DNA of 42,519 nucleotides from an uncultured Porphyromonadaceae bacterium (GCA_900547555.1 URHG01000019.1:1-42519), one strand, 5' to 3'; shown: positions 26,074-34,585, counted from the first letter of the stretch. Notes: generated by a model not told the origin, from the letters alone. Translations and numbers: made by a program.

Positions 26074-27327
26074 TTATCCATTACGCACCTGACCGTCGCC
26101 GGTGATAATGTATTTATAACTGGTAAGTTCAGGCAAAGCCATAGGCCCACGCGCATGCAGCTTTTGCGTACTGATGCCTATCTCCGCCCCGAAGCCGAAC
26201 TGTCCGCCGTCGGTAAATGCCGTCGAGACATTGGCATATACACAAGCAGCATCGACCTCCCGTGTAAACCGGTCGCACGCCCCGGTGTCTTCGCTTACGA
26301 TGCTCTCGCTGTGCTGCGAAGAATAGCGGGCGATATGTTCGAGTGCCTCATCGATCGAAGAAACTGTTTTTATCGCCATTTTATAATCGAGAAACTCCGT
26401 CCCGAAACTATGAGCATCGGCATGTCTCAACAAAAAGGCCGGATAATGCCTGTCGAGTATGGCATAAGCAAAGTCATCGGCATACAACACCACGTTTTTA
26501 TCGGCCAGCGGTGCACACAAGTCGGGCAAATCGGAGAGACGACTGCGGTGCATGATAAGGCAGTCGAGAGCATTGCATACCGAGACACGCCTCGTCTTGG
26601 CATTGAACACGATGGCGCGCCCTTTCTCGATGTCGCCCGAACGATCGAAGTAAGTATGGCACACACCCGCACCGGTCTCGATAACGGGAACCTTCGCATT
26701 TTGACGCACAAAATCGATAAGGCTTTTGCTTCCCCGAGGAATCACCAAATCGACATAACCCGAAGCGTTCAACAACTCGTTGATAACCTCTCTGTCATTG
26801 GGGAGTAAAACCACTGTGTTCAAATCGATTTCGTACTTTATCAACACACTGTTGATAACTTCCACAATCGCTGTATTAGAATAGTGGGCATCGCTCCCGC
26901 CTTTGAGCACACAAGCACTGCCCGCTTTGAAACAAAGAGAAAAAACATCGAATGTTACATTGGGACGCGCCTCATAGATAATGCCTATCACACCGAATGG
27001 TACGGACACTTTTCGTATCGTCATGCCGTTCGGACGTACCGTTTCACTCAATACCCTACCCAAAGGAGAAGGCAAGCCGGCGACACGACGCATATCCGAC
27101 GCAATGTCAGCCAACCGTTGCCGCGTAAGCTGCAAACGATCGTATTTGGGATTGGTTTTATCCATAAGTGCCAAATCACGGGCATTTTCAGACAAAATAA
27201 AATCCGCCCGCTCATCTATCGCAGCTGCGACATCGAGCAATATGGCATTCACCGTCGATTCGTCGAGCAAATTCAATCGGCGTGAAGCCGTCCGCACCTG
27301 TTCAAGTCGGGAAAGGAGTGTTGACAT
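26074..27327 (-). CDS. proA: Gamma-glutamyl phosphate reductase (ProA)
   Basis: Reduces gamma-glutamyl phosphate with NADPH to glutamate semialdehyde, the second step of proline synthesis. 417 residues, normal length. Family motifs: VPFGVIGIIYEARPNVT (109-125), LKGGSDAHYSN (141-151), PRGSKSL (197-203), the catalytic Cys251 in RRVSVCNALDCL, and GGQFGFGAEIGISTQKLHARGP near the end. The start at 27327 is used because a -7 element lies inside the longer frame. proB is not adjacent. It is co-transcribed with argF', coupling proline and arginine synthesis. Confidence 0.97.
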   Translation of the reverse strand: MSTLLSRLEQVRTASRRLNLLDESTVNAILLDVAAAIDERADFILSENARDLALMDKTNPKYDRLQLTRQRLADIASDMRRVAGLPSPLGRVLSETVRPNGMTIRKVSVPFGVIGIIYEARPNVTFDVFSLCFKAGSACVLKGGSDAHYSNTAIVEVINSVLIKYEIDLNTVVLLPNDREVINELLNASGYVDLVIPRGSKSLIDFVRQNAKVPVIETGAGVCHTYFDRSGDIEKGRAIVFNAKTRRVSVCNALDCLIMHRSRLSDLPDLCAPLADKNVVLYADDFAYAILDRHYPAFLLRHADAHSFGTEFLDYKMAIKTVSSIDEALEHIARYSSQHSESIVSEDTGACDRFTREVDAACVYANVSTAFTDGGQFGFGAEIGISTQKLHARGPMALPELTSYKYIITGDGQVRNG

Positions 27328-27345
27328 ATTTATCGCTGTTTTGCG

Positions 27346-27353
27346 CAAATGTA
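27346..27353 (-). promoter_or_regulatory. -7 element for proA-argF'
   Basis: TACATTTG on the minus strand fits TAnnTTTG and ends 18 bp before the proA start. Confidence 0.65.
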
Positions 27354-27356
27354 GCA

Positions 27357-27381
27357 AAAAGAGCCGGCATTACCGGCTTTT
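27357..27381. promoter_or_regulatory. Hairpin across the upstream part of the proA promoter
   Basis: AGCCGG-CATTA-CCGGCT (27362-27378), extended by flanking A and T bases, lies in the gap between the divergent proA and the 27469 gene, where the proA -33 box would be expected. It resembles a terminator (T run after it on both strands), but no transcript obviously ends here. Confidence 0.4.
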
Positions 27382-27427
27382 CTGCCGATTTTTTCCGAGG
27401 GAAAGAAATTAAATAAATTTTTATCAT

Positions 27428-27435
27428 TATCTTTG
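27428..27435 (+). promoter_or_regulatory. -7 element for the beta-helix protein
   Basis: TATCTTTG fits TAnnTTTG, 33 bp before the ATG at 27469. It excludes the longer frame beginning at 27433. Confidence 0.65.
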
Positions 27436-27468
27436 AATATATTCGTATTGATACTCTATCCCGAAATC

Positions 27469-30000
27469 ATGAAAAAGATACTGCTCTACCTATGCCTCTC
27501 TTTATGCGCGACAACGATACCGGCGCAAATCAATTACCAGCCGACCGACCCCGACAATCCGATTACATTCGACGGTAAAATACTGATATACAAAGGCGAC
27601 ACCATTACACTCGGGCCTAAGGCATTCTTTATCGACGGTTCGTTGCCCGACAGTATCGCCCGGACGTTCCCGTATGTTTATACGTCGATGAATGAAGCCG
27701 CAAGTCATCTGACACCGGGAAGCGCAGAAGAACCCATGACCCTCTATTTTGCCCCCTGGGTCTATTGGATCGACAATCCCGACGACCCCGAGATACGCCG
27801 TCCGCAACAAGGCAGTACGCCCTACGGTCTCATCATACGCTGCCCCGGGTTGTCTCTCAAAGGTTTGACCGATGAGCCCTCGAAGGTCATACTGGCCTGT
27901 AATCGGGGACAAACAATGGGTGCAGTAGGAAATTTCACCCTGTTTTACTTCGACGGCGACGACATCACCTGCGAGAATCTCACGTTGGGGAACTACTGCA
28001 ACATCGACCTCTCTTTTCCCTTGCTCCCCGAACTGAACCGTAAAAAACGAGGCAGCGCCATCGTGCAGGCACAGCTCGCCATCTGCAACAGCGACCGGGT
28101 TTTCTGCCGGAACGTCCGCTTCATAAGCCGACTCAACACGTGTAATTTCGTAGGCGCCAAACGCGCTCTCTTTCTCGATTGCCACATCGAGAGTACCGAT
28201 GATGCGCTTTGCGGAACGGGCGTGTACAAAGACTGTACATTCTCGTTTTATGCTCCTCGCCCTTTCGGTCATACCGACCGTACCGGTGCCGTATTCCTCC
28301 ATTGCGACATTACATCGATGAGCCGAGGAACGCAATATTTTGTCAAAGGCAGAGGTGCCGTTACCGCTATCGACACCCGTATAAACGGTGAAAATGTCAA
28401 AACCTGCAATTGGAGAGACTTCCCGCAACGCGAAGAACGTTACTACCATTACGGCACGACTCTCAACGGACATCCTTACCGCATCGGGCAGAATTCGCCC
28501 GAAACAAGTATCGATCTCACGGGAAAACCGCTCCTCGATGCCTACCGCATCGTATCAGGAAACGATACGATATACAACCTTTATAATCTCCTGCGCGGAG
28601 AAGACGACTGGGATCCTTGTCGCATGAAAGAACAAATCCTCTCTATCGAGAAATCCCGACAACGCAACTTATCGACTCTTCCCGTAAAAATGGGAATAAC
28701 CCCTACCCAAAAAAGCATCGAAACCGGAAAAGGCAATATTACCCTTACAGCCATGACCACCCGGTACGGCTGTAAGCCGACAGCAGCCTCAAACTTGTCG
28801 TGGAGCTTATCGCCCGAAGACTCTGCTTACGTCCGTATCACACCCTCGGCCGATGGCGGCAGTTGCACGGTAGAATCGATCCACGACCGTAACGAAGTGA
28901 GAGAAGTCTCCGTACAAGCCTCAAACTCCGACGGCCTCTGCGCGGCAGCCGTCGTCTATGCCCGACCCCGTATGCTCCCCGCTCCCGATTTTATAGAGAA
29001 ACCCGCAATTTCTTACAAAGACGGTTCTATGTATTTGCACTATACCCTCGACTCCGACCTCGAAGATTTATCAGAGGTAACATGGTACCGGTGTTCCGAC
29101 AAATTAGGAAACAACGCCATTCCCGTAGCCGCATCGAACCGAAATATACCGTTACTTTCTTATCCTCTCTCCGCCGGAGATAAAGGGTATTATCTGATGG
29201 CCGCCATCGTACCCAAAAACATTCGCTGCAATCCGGGAAAAGAATACAGAGCTGTCTTCGGTCCCATCAAAGCCAAAAACATAAAGAGCGATCCCTCCTC
29301 GCTTACCACCGATTTCTCCTCTCTGCCCACCGTGCAACAACCGCGACTGCTACCGGGATTCTGGACGCTCGACGGATATAAGCCGTCGGATACCTATGAT
29401 TTCGACTGGAAGGTCGATAATACCCGAGACCACTGGTATTACGGTCGGGGAGTGAACGGAGCCCGCAAAGAGACCGGTCTCATACAGAACCGCGTGGGAG
29501 CCCGACTGCGATATACCCCGACAGGCGAACATTTCGACGACATGAAAATAGAAATCACCACCTCGCCTGCCAAAACAGCGGGACAAGGTTTTGCAAGCGC
29601 CCGACAACAATATCTCGACATACTTATCAAATTCGACCACACGACCCTTACGGGTTATGCCCTGCGGTTGATACGCACCACGAAATACGGCGATGCCATC
29701 GATTTCCTTTTTGTCAAATACGATCACGGGACGATAACACCCATAAGTACTCCCGTTACATCGTCATGTTTCCGCACCCCCTGCCATATCGTAGTCGAAA
29801 CAACCGATAAAAAGCTACATGCCACAGCTCGCACCGATGCCTCGTACTACATTCTTCCCGGCCGACCGAAAGTAAAACCATCGGTCGACATGGAAACGGA
29901 GATAGAGCCGAACGATTTCGGAGGCTTCGGAATACAACACACCGGTACGGTCGATGGTGGAGCGACACAACTCAACCACCTGCATATCGAGTGGAAATAG
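27469..30000 (+). CDS. Secreted right-handed beta-helix (pectin lyase-like) protein
   Basis: An 843-residue exported protein with a signal peptide (MKKILLYLCLSLCATTIPAQ). Residues about 40-330 look like a pectinesterase/pectin-lyase-type beta-helix, with repeating turns such as RCPGLSLKGLTDEP, FDGDDITCENLTLGNYC, NSDRVFCRNVRFIS and KRALFLDCHIESTDDALCGTG. A middle part resembles Ig-like beta-sandwich repeats. The end (about residue 640 on, FWTLDGYKPSDTYDF to TQLNHLHIEWK) resembles a concanavalin-like carbohydrate-binding or laminin-G-like domain. No SusC/SusD genes adjoin it and no catalytic residues could be confirmed. Probably acts on or binds plant or host glycans; the substrate is unknown. 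Confidence 0.75.
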   Translation: MKKILLYLCLSLCATTIPAQINYQPTDPDNPITFDGKILIYKGDTITLGPKAFFIDGSLPDSIARTFPYVYTSMNEAASHLTPGSAEEPMTLYFAPWVYWIDNPDDPEIRRPQQGSTPYGLIIRCPGLSLKGLTDEPSKVILACNRGQTMGAVGNFTLFYFDGDDITCENLTLGNYCNIDLSFPLLPELNRKKRGSAIVQAQLAICNSDRVFCRNVRFISRLNTCNFVGAKRALFLDCHIESTDDALCGTGVYKDCTFSFYAPRPFGHTDRTGAVFLHCDITSMSRGTQYFVKGRGAVTAIDTRINGENVKTCNWRDFPQREERYYHYGTTLNGHPYRIGQNSPETSIDLTGKPLLDAYRIVSGNDTIYNLYNLLRGEDDWDPCRMKEQILSIEKSRQRNLSTLPVKMGITPTQKSIETGKGNITLTAMTTRYGCKPTAASNLSWSLSPEDSAYVRITPSADGGSCTVESIHDRNEVREVSVQASNSDGLCAAAVVYARPRMLPAPDFIEKPAISYKDGSMYLHYTLDSDLEDLSEVTWYRCSDKLGNNAIPVAASNRNIPLLSYPLSAGDKGYYLMAAIVPKNIRCNPGKEYRAVFGPIKAKNIKSDPSSLTTDFSSLPTVQQPRLLPGFWTLDGYKPSDTYDFDWKVDNTRDHWYYGRGVNGARKETGLIQNRVGARLRYTPTGEHFDDMKIEITTSPAKTAGQGFASARQQYLDILIKFDHTTLTGYALRLIRTTKYGDAIDFLFVKYDHGTITPISTPVTSSCFRTPCHIVVETTDKKLHATARTDASYYILPGRPKVKPSVDMETEIEPNDFGGFGIQHTGTVDGGATQLNHLHIEWK

Positions 30001-30077
30001 GAAACAGTCGAAAGAGATCGTCTGAATTTTCTTGACAAAAAGATAGCAACGACATAAGTCCATATCGGATTTTTGCA

Positions 30078-30085
30078 TATTTTTG
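30078..30085 (+). promoter_or_regulatory. -7 element for ansA
   Basis: TATTTTTG fits TAnnTTTG, 25 bp before the asparaginase ATG. Confidence 0.6.
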
Positions 30086-30110
30086 TAACAATATTCAATA
30101 TCTTCCCGAC

Positions 30111-31190
30111 ATGACGACCGACACCACATATCCTTCTGTACTTCTTATTTACACCGGCGGTACGATAGGAATGATACGCAACTCCGAAACAGGAGCGCTG
30201 GAAAGTTTTACATTCGACCACCTCGTCCGACACATTCCCGAGTTGAAACAGATGCAATGTCATATCGACTCGGTACAATTCGATCCGCCGATCGACTCGT
30301 CGGATATGGATCCTTCCCTCTGGGTCGATTTGGCCCGCATCATACATGACAACTACGACCGTTACGACGGCTTTGTCGTATTGCACGGTTCCGATACGAT
30401 GTCCTACACGGCTTCGGCCATGAGCTTTGCGCTCGAAAATCTCGACAAACCGGTTATCTTCACCGGCAGCCAACTGCCCATCGGAGTGCTGCGTACCGAC
30501 GGAAAAGAAAATCTTATTACCGCTATCGAAATCGCAACCGCCAAACGTCCCGACGGGACACCGATGGTACCCGAGGTATGCATTCTCTTTCAAGACCGGT
30601 TATTGCGCGGCAACCGAACGACAAAGGTAAATGCCGAGAATTTCAACGCGTTCAAATCACATAACTATCCCAATCTGGCCGATGTAGGCGTACATATCAA
30701 TTACTACACGCGTCGCATACTGCCGCCTCGTAGCATCAAGCCGCTGAAACCGCACTTCCTCTTCGATACCAATGTAATCGTTCTGACCCTTTTTCCCGGC
30801 ATACAGGAACGTATCGTTACCGAAGTTCTGAAAATGGCTGGATTGAAAGCCGTCGTCATGAAAACTTTCGGAACAGGAAACGCCCCGCAACGGGAATGGT
30901 TTGTACGGGCCGTGCGGGAAGCCACACAACGAGGGCTGGTCATCATCAATATCACCCAATGCCCTTCGGGTTCGGTCGACATGAAACGGTACGAGAACGG
31001 ACGCCAACTTCTCGAAGCAGGTGTTACCAGCGGATACGACAGTACCATCGAAGCCGCCGTTACCAAATTGATGTTCCTTCTCGGACACAGTCTGACACCC
31101 GATGAAGTACGCCGACTGATGAATCAGTCTCTTGCCGGTGAAATCACTCTCGAAAGCGACCGTCCCCTACAACAGGAATCACTTGCTTGA
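30111..31190 (+). CDS. ansA: Type I L-asparaginase (cytosolic AnsA-like)
   Basis: Hydrolyses L-asparagine to aspartate and ammonia. 359 residues with no signal peptide, so the cytosolic low-affinity type I. The nucleophile threonine is Thr15 in YTGGTIGM; the second active-site motif is HGSDTM (92-97), with Ser94 where E. coli AnsA has Thr and Asp95 conserved; the catalytic lysine is Lys172 in RGNRTTK. Own promoter upstream; the gene stands alone after the beta-helix protein. Serine at position 94 is a conservative change. Confidence 0.95.
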   Translation: MTTDTTYPSVLLIYTGGTIGMIRNSETGALESFTFDHLVRHIPELKQMQCHIDSVQFDPPIDSSDMDPSLWVDLARIIHDNYDRYDGFVVLHGSDTMSYTASAMSFALENLDKPVIFTGSQLPIGVLRTDGKENLITAIEIATAKRPDGTPMVPEVCILFQDRLLRGNRTTKVNAENFNAFKSHNYPNLADVGVHINYYTRRILPPRSIKPLKPHFLFDTNVIVLTLFPGIQERIVTEVLKMAGLKAVVMKTFGTGNAPQREWFVRAVREATQRGLVIINITQCPSGSVDMKRYENGRQLLEAGVTSGYDSTIEAAVTKLMFLLGHSLTPDEVRRLMNQSLAGEITLESDRPLQQESLA

Positions 31191-31263
31191 ATTTTGAGAA
31201 AACGCAAAACCGCAGTCTTCTTTTTCTTATTGAAACTTTGTACTGTTTTTAAACCCGATTATT

Positions 31264-31539
31264 ATGATACGATTGAATGTTTTTATCCAAGTAGAAGAGA
31301 GCAACCGCAACGAAGTTATCGAAGTAGCCAAAGAACTGGTCGCCCAATCCCTGAAAGATAACGGGTGTATCGCTTACGACATCTTCGAAAGCGCGACTCG
31401 TAAAAATATTTTTATGATTTGCGAAACATGGAGCGATGAAAAAGCCCTCGATGCGCACATGAAAGCCCCGCATTTCGTTACGCTTGTTCCCCGTATCGAA
31501 TCATTGGCCGAAATGAAACTCGAAAAATTCGGATTTTAA
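31264..31539 (+). CDS. Small monooxygenase-fold protein (ABM/YgiN-like)
   Basis: A 91-residue dimeric ferredoxin-like alpha-beta barrel protein: the first strand IRLNVFIQVEE, the helix RNEVIEVAKELVAQSLKDNGCIAYDIFES, and CETWSDEKALDAHMKAPHF, matching the antibiotic biosynthesis monooxygenase (ABM) family, where YgiN is a quinol monooxygenase. The HMKAPHF block is the usual family signature. Substrate is not known. It follows ansA by 73 bp and ends before a strong terminator. Confidence 0.88.
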   Translation: MIRLNVFIQVEESNRNEVIEVAKELVAQSLKDNGCIAYDIFESATRKNIFMICETWSDEKALDAHMKAPHFVTLVPRIESLAEMKLEKFGF

Positions 31540-31557
31540 TTTTTCCGACTCTCATAA

Positions 31558-31596
31558 GTCCCGGCTGTCCCGATCGGAACAGCCGGGACGTTTTTT
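31558..31596 (+). terminator. Terminator after the ABM gene
   Basis: An 11-bp perfect outer stem (GTCCCGGCTGT 31558-31568 with 31579-31589) followed by G and six T on the plus strand. The convergent flavin reductase gene ends 24 bp away. Confidence 0.9.
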
Positions 31597-31619
31597 CATA
31601 CAAAAGACGACGTATGAAA

Positions 31620-32177
31620 CTACCGTTCCTGTATCTTTTTACCCAAAGTCATACACTTGACGATAACCTCTCCCGTACGTAAATAAGAATAAGTCGGCAT
31701 TTCAAAAAGAACAGGTTTCAACTTCGTATAATCGATTTTCCCTTTCGCGTCCAATATATTCTCTTCGGCAAATGTATCGGATATTTTACAAATAAAATTA
31801 TCGAACGTATCGGTCTGATAGTTGTCTATCACTTCGCAATCCATTATCAACGGACTGTCATCGAGAAGAGGTGTACCTTTTTCACTGAGATGATAAGTAA
31901 AGATGTCGGATTTATCGGCTTTGGCTCCGCTCACACAGCCTACATAATCGGCTCGCTGCAATAAAGGCTCATCAACGATATTGACCGAAAGACGACCCAA
32001 CTCCTCGATACCCTTATTGGTGTAATGGGACTTTGCCAAAGAGAGCATAATACGATCATGACCCATAATTCCGAGATGACCGACCAAAATCCAATTCGGT
32101 TTACCTCCGACCATCGTTCCCACAACCACAGCCGGTGTAGGATAAAGAGCCAGCGTTGATCCAAGATTCTTTTTCAT
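31620..32177 (-). CDS. Flavin reductase-like protein
   Basis: A 185-residue protein of the FMN-binding split-barrel (flavin reductase-like) family. Visible: ALYPTPAVVVGTMVGGKPNWI at the start, HDRIMLSLAKSHYTNKGIEE and RLSVNIVDEPLLQRADYVGC, then VIDNYQTDTFDNFICKI and the C-terminal TGEVIVKCMTLGK. Probably binds FMN and reduces flavin or another substrate with NAD(P)H. A -7 element, TACTTTTG (32233-32226), lies inside the longer frame, so the ATG at 32177 is used. It is divergent from hsp20 across a long regulatory gap. Confidence 0.85.
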   Translation of the reverse strand: MKKNLGSTLALYPTPAVVVGTMVGGKPNWILVGHLGIMGHDRIMLSLAKSHYTNKGIEELGRLSVNIVDEPLLQRADYVGCVSGAKADKSDIFTYHLSEKGTPLLDDSPLIMDCEVIDNYQTDTFDNFICKISDTFAEENILDAKGKIDYTKLKPVLFEMPTYSYLRTGEVIVKCMTLGKKIQER

Positions 32178-32225
32178 ACTTTTCCTTTCTTCTATAAATG
32201 ATAATGATTCTGCTTCTGACGGGAA

Positions 32226-32233
32226 CAAAAGTA
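32226..32233 (-). promoter_or_regulatory. -7 element for the flavin reductase gene
   Basis: TACTTTTG on the minus strand fits TAnnTTTG; 48 bp before the ATG at 32177. Confidence 0.6.
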
Positions 32234-32334
32234 GCAGAAGACACGTCATAAGAACGTAGACAAATCACTGAAATATCTACCTCGATTACCGAAAACAAGA
32301 ACAATCTCCGAAAAACATAAAAAGAATACATAGC

Positions 32335-32367
32335 GAAATTTTGTCAGAAGGGAAAGAAATTTTGTCA
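32335..32367 (+). promoter_or_regulatory. Two identical upstream boxes for the hsp20 promoter
   Basis: GAAATTTTGTCA occurs twice, at 32335-32346 and 32356-32367, exactly 21 bp apart (two helical turns), about 80-110 bp before the predicted hsp20 start site. This is the usual distance for enhancer sites bound by a sigma-54 activator. That use is inference; the repeat itself is exact. Confidence 0.55.
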
Positions 32368-32419
32368 TTATCTCACTGAAAATGAGGACATTTTTACCGA
32401 ATTTATTCTAAATAGGCAT

Positions 32420-32435
32420 TGGCACGGACTTTGCA
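32420..32435 (+). promoter_or_regulatory. Sigma-54 (-24/-12) promoter of hsp20
   Basis: TGGCAC-GGACT-TTGCA matches the sigma-54 consensus TGGCAC-N5-TTGCA/T exactly, with GG and GC 12 bases apart. The predicted start site is near 32446, leaving a leader of about 74 nt before the ATG at 32520. No TAnnTTTG element is seen in the same place. Confidence 0.75.
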
Positions 32436-32504
32436 TATCATACAGTGAACTTCGGTTCTGAAAAGAGCCGGAATCCACATAAAAAACAATCAAACAGACA
32501 TAAG

Positions 32505-32511
32505 AAAGGAG
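32505..32511 (+). promoter_or_regulatory. Shine-Dalgarno sequence of hsp20
   Basis: AAAGGAG lies 8 bases before the ATG at 32520. Most genes in this window lack such a site, so it is a notable feature and fixes the start; the longer frame from 32445 is rejected. Confidence 0.7.
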
Positions 32512-32519
32512 ATTATATT

Positions 32520-32954
32520 ATGGTACCTATGATGAGAAAAAACCAAAGTTGGTTGCCCGACATTTTCAATGATTTCTTCGATACCGAATGGATGGAGAAA
32601 ACCAATGCCACCGCTCCCGCCATCAATGTTGTCGAACATGATAACGGTTACGCCGTAGAAGTGGCTGCCCCCGGTATGACAAAAGAAGACTTCAACGTCC
32701 ATCTCGATGAAGAAAACAATCTGGTCATTTCGATGGAGAAAAAAATCGAAAATAAGGATGAAAACAAGAAAAAAGGTCATTATCTGCGTCGGGAATTTTC
32801 TTACAGCAAGTTCCAGCAAACAATGGTTCTGCCCGACAATGTGGACAGAGAAAAAATATCGGCGGCTGTCAAAGACGGTGTTCTGACAATAGAACTTCCC
32901 AAATTGCCGAAAGAAAATCCCGTAAAGCGTACAAAACAAATCGAGATTAAATAA
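32520..32954 (+). CDS. Small heat-shock protein, Hsp20/alpha-crystallin family
   Basis: A 144-residue ATP-independent chaperone that holds unfolding proteins. The alpha-crystallin domain spans about residues 33-129, with APAINVVEHDNGYAVEVAAPGM at its start, the loop REFSYSKFQQTMVLPDNVD and the end motif AAVKDGVLTIELPK; the tail ends with the short I-x-I motif IEIK. It has a strong ribosome site and an apparent sigma-54 promoter with upstream boxes, unlike the other genes here. It stands alone, ended by a bidirectional terminator. Confidence 0.97.
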   Translation: MVPMMRKNQSWLPDIFNDFFDTEWMEKTNATAPAINVVEHDNGYAVEVAAPGMTKEDFNVHLDEENNLVISMEKKIENKDENKKKGHYLRREFSYSKFQQTMVLPDNVDREKISAAVKDGVLTIELPKLPKENPVKRTKQIEIK

Positions 32955-32963
32955 CCCGATTTC

Positions 32964-32998
32964 AAAAACGCCCTACCTCAAAAGGTAGGGCGTTTTTT
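32964..32998. terminator. Bidirectional terminator between hsp20 and the WG-repeat gene
   Basis: A perfect 14-bp stem (32964-32977 with 32984-32997) with a 6-nt loop and a T run on the plus strand, and an A run that gives T on the minus strand. It sits between convergent genes and can end both. Confidence 0.9.
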
Positions 32999-33054
32999 AT
33001 AACCTGCTTTATCAATTTTTATTCCGAAAAATCAGTCCTTCTCAAAAAATACGG

Positions 33055-33753
33055 TCAATAAACATCTTGTTGATTGACCCAAGAGGCTCCCTCTTTTTTG
33101 GTCTCGAACCACTTTCCGGTATTATCGATATATCCCCAGCGTCCGTTCAACTTCACACGAGCCAATCCGTCCACAAAAGCCCACGCTTCGTCATACTGGC
33201 AAGGAATCACGATGTCTCCGTTCATATTGATAAAACCGTACTTTCCGCTCAGCTTGATACGGCCCAAATCTTCGGAGAAAAACCATAAGGCATCGAAACG
33301 CACCGGAATCACATACCGCCCCGTCTTATCGATCGTACCGTATTTTCCATCGATTTTCACTTTGGCCTGCCCCCGGGAAAACGACCACACGTTATCGAAA
33401 CGACAAGGAATAACCAGTTCCCCGCTTTTATCGATAAATCCCCACTTCCCATCTATTTTCACGCTGGCCAAACCCTGAGAAAAAGAACCGGCAACATCGA
33501 AACCTGCGGGTATCTCCATCTTACCGTCCGCATCGATAAAGCCTCTCTTTCCATCGACTTCCACGACCGCCAAACCTTCGGAAAAATTCCACGCCCTATC
33601 GTAGTTGGCGGGAATGATAATCTTGCCCGATTTTTCTTTATAACCATACTTTCCCCCATTATCGCGATAAGGATACAATTCCTGCCCTATCGAATAGGCC
33701 GATAAAAACAAAAAACAGAATAAGATAAATACCGCATTTTTCATAGTTCCCAT
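33055..33753 (-). CDS. Secreted WG-repeat protein
   Basis: A 232-residue exported protein with a signal peptide (MKNAVFILFCFLFLSAYSIGQ) and six tandem WG repeats: the units end GYKEKSGKIIIPANYD, GFIDADGKMEIPAGFD, GFIDKSGELVIPCRFD, GTIDKTGRYVIPVRFD, GFINMNGDIVIPCQYD and GYIDNTGKWFE. WG repeats are thought to form small beta-motifs for protein contact; no catalytic function is known. The start could be the ATG at 33753 or 33744. A TATTTTTA near 33783-33776 may be its -7 element. It ends at the shared terminator with hsp20. Confidence 0.9.
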   Translation of the reverse strand: MGTMKNAVFILFCFLFLSAYSIGQELYPYRDNGGKYGYKEKSGKIIIPANYDRAWNFSEGLAVVEVDGKRGFIDADGKMEIPAGFDVAGSFSQGLASVKIDGKWGFIDKSGELVIPCRFDNVWSFSRGQAKVKIDGKYGTIDKTGRYVIPVRFDALWFFSEDLGRIKLSGKYGFINMNGDIVIPCQYDEAWAFVDGLARVKLNGRWGYIDNTGKWFETKKEGASWVNQQDVY

Positions 33754-33811
33754 TTTTTAATTTTTCGATACGGTATAAAAATAGGGAATCCGAATGTAAA
33801 AAACAAGGAGA

Positions 33812-34570
33812 TTATCCGAAAAGCGTCGGGGGCATCGGAGAAAAATCTTTTCCGTGCGGACAGAAATCGATGTCGGCTTTACAAGCCTGTGCATGCTGTA
33901 ACGTGCGGGGTACCCGATAGAGACGCCCTTCTTTGATAAAGTTTGCCCCCGTCTGCTTAAATGAAAAAGCAACTCCCGCTTCGACACACTGCCGCCGCAA
34001 ATCGAGAACCCATTCGTAACGACAAGGACGGGCTTCGGGTCCCGACTCGCCTCCGACAACCACTTCTGAAATCGAATCCGACAGATACGGAGACAAATCT
34101 ATCGCACCGAGAAGAGGCTCACATACGATTATTTTTCGGGCAACAGGCGATTCTGAATACAACGGCAGGCGATAATCGGCTCGCTCTTGATTCTCGACCG
34201 TACAACAAAGCGTTACATTGGGATAACCTGTTTCCCAATCATCAGGGATAACCGACATCAACCGGTCGATACGCTTGGTTATCATGAAAAAATGCAAGTC
34301 GGAACGGAGACGCATCATCGCCCACGCTTCATCACGCCACTCATCGGCAGCGTCGAGAAGAAAATCGGACGAAAAACAGGTATAAACCGTCTCTCCGGGA
34401 GGAATTTTATAACGACCGTCGCGACAACGACGCACAGGCAAATCGAAATCCCGGGTACGGTACACCACCGAACTGTCCCGGGAATACCGTCCGTCGATGC
34501 GATAAACATAGCAATGACGACACCCCTCACTTATCTTGCAACAGCCGTGCCAAAGATTCCATCGTGCCAT
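33812..34570 (-). CDS. DUF5131 (phage Gp37/Gp68-like) protein
   Basis: A 252-residue protein of the DUF5131 family, first named in phages. The N-terminus MARWNLWHGCCKISEGCRHC contains a Cys cluster (Cys10, Cys11, Cys17, Cys20) followed by Tyr, as in family members that may bind a metal or iron-sulphur centre. Inner motifs: CFSSDFLLDAADEWRDEAW, FFMITKRIDRLM and VVVGGESGPEARPCRYEWV; the C-terminus has SFKQTGANF. Function unknown. No other phage genes are nearby, so it looks like a resident copy. It may share a transcript with the WG gene, 58 bp downstream. Confidence 0.85.
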   Translation of the reverse strand: MARWNLWHGCCKISEGCRHCYVYRIDGRYSRDSSVVYRTRDFDLPVRRCRDGRYKIPPGETVYTCFSSDFLLDAADEWRDEAWAMMRLRSDLHFFMITKRIDRLMSVIPDDWETGYPNVTLCCTVENQERADYRLPLYSESPVARKIIVCEPLLGAIDLSPYLSDSISEVVVGGESGPEARPCRYEWVLDLRRQCVEAGVAFSFKQTGANFIKEGRLYRVPRTLQHAQACKADIDFCPHGKDFSPMPPTLFG

Positions 34571-34585
34571 CTCAAAAGAATAAAC

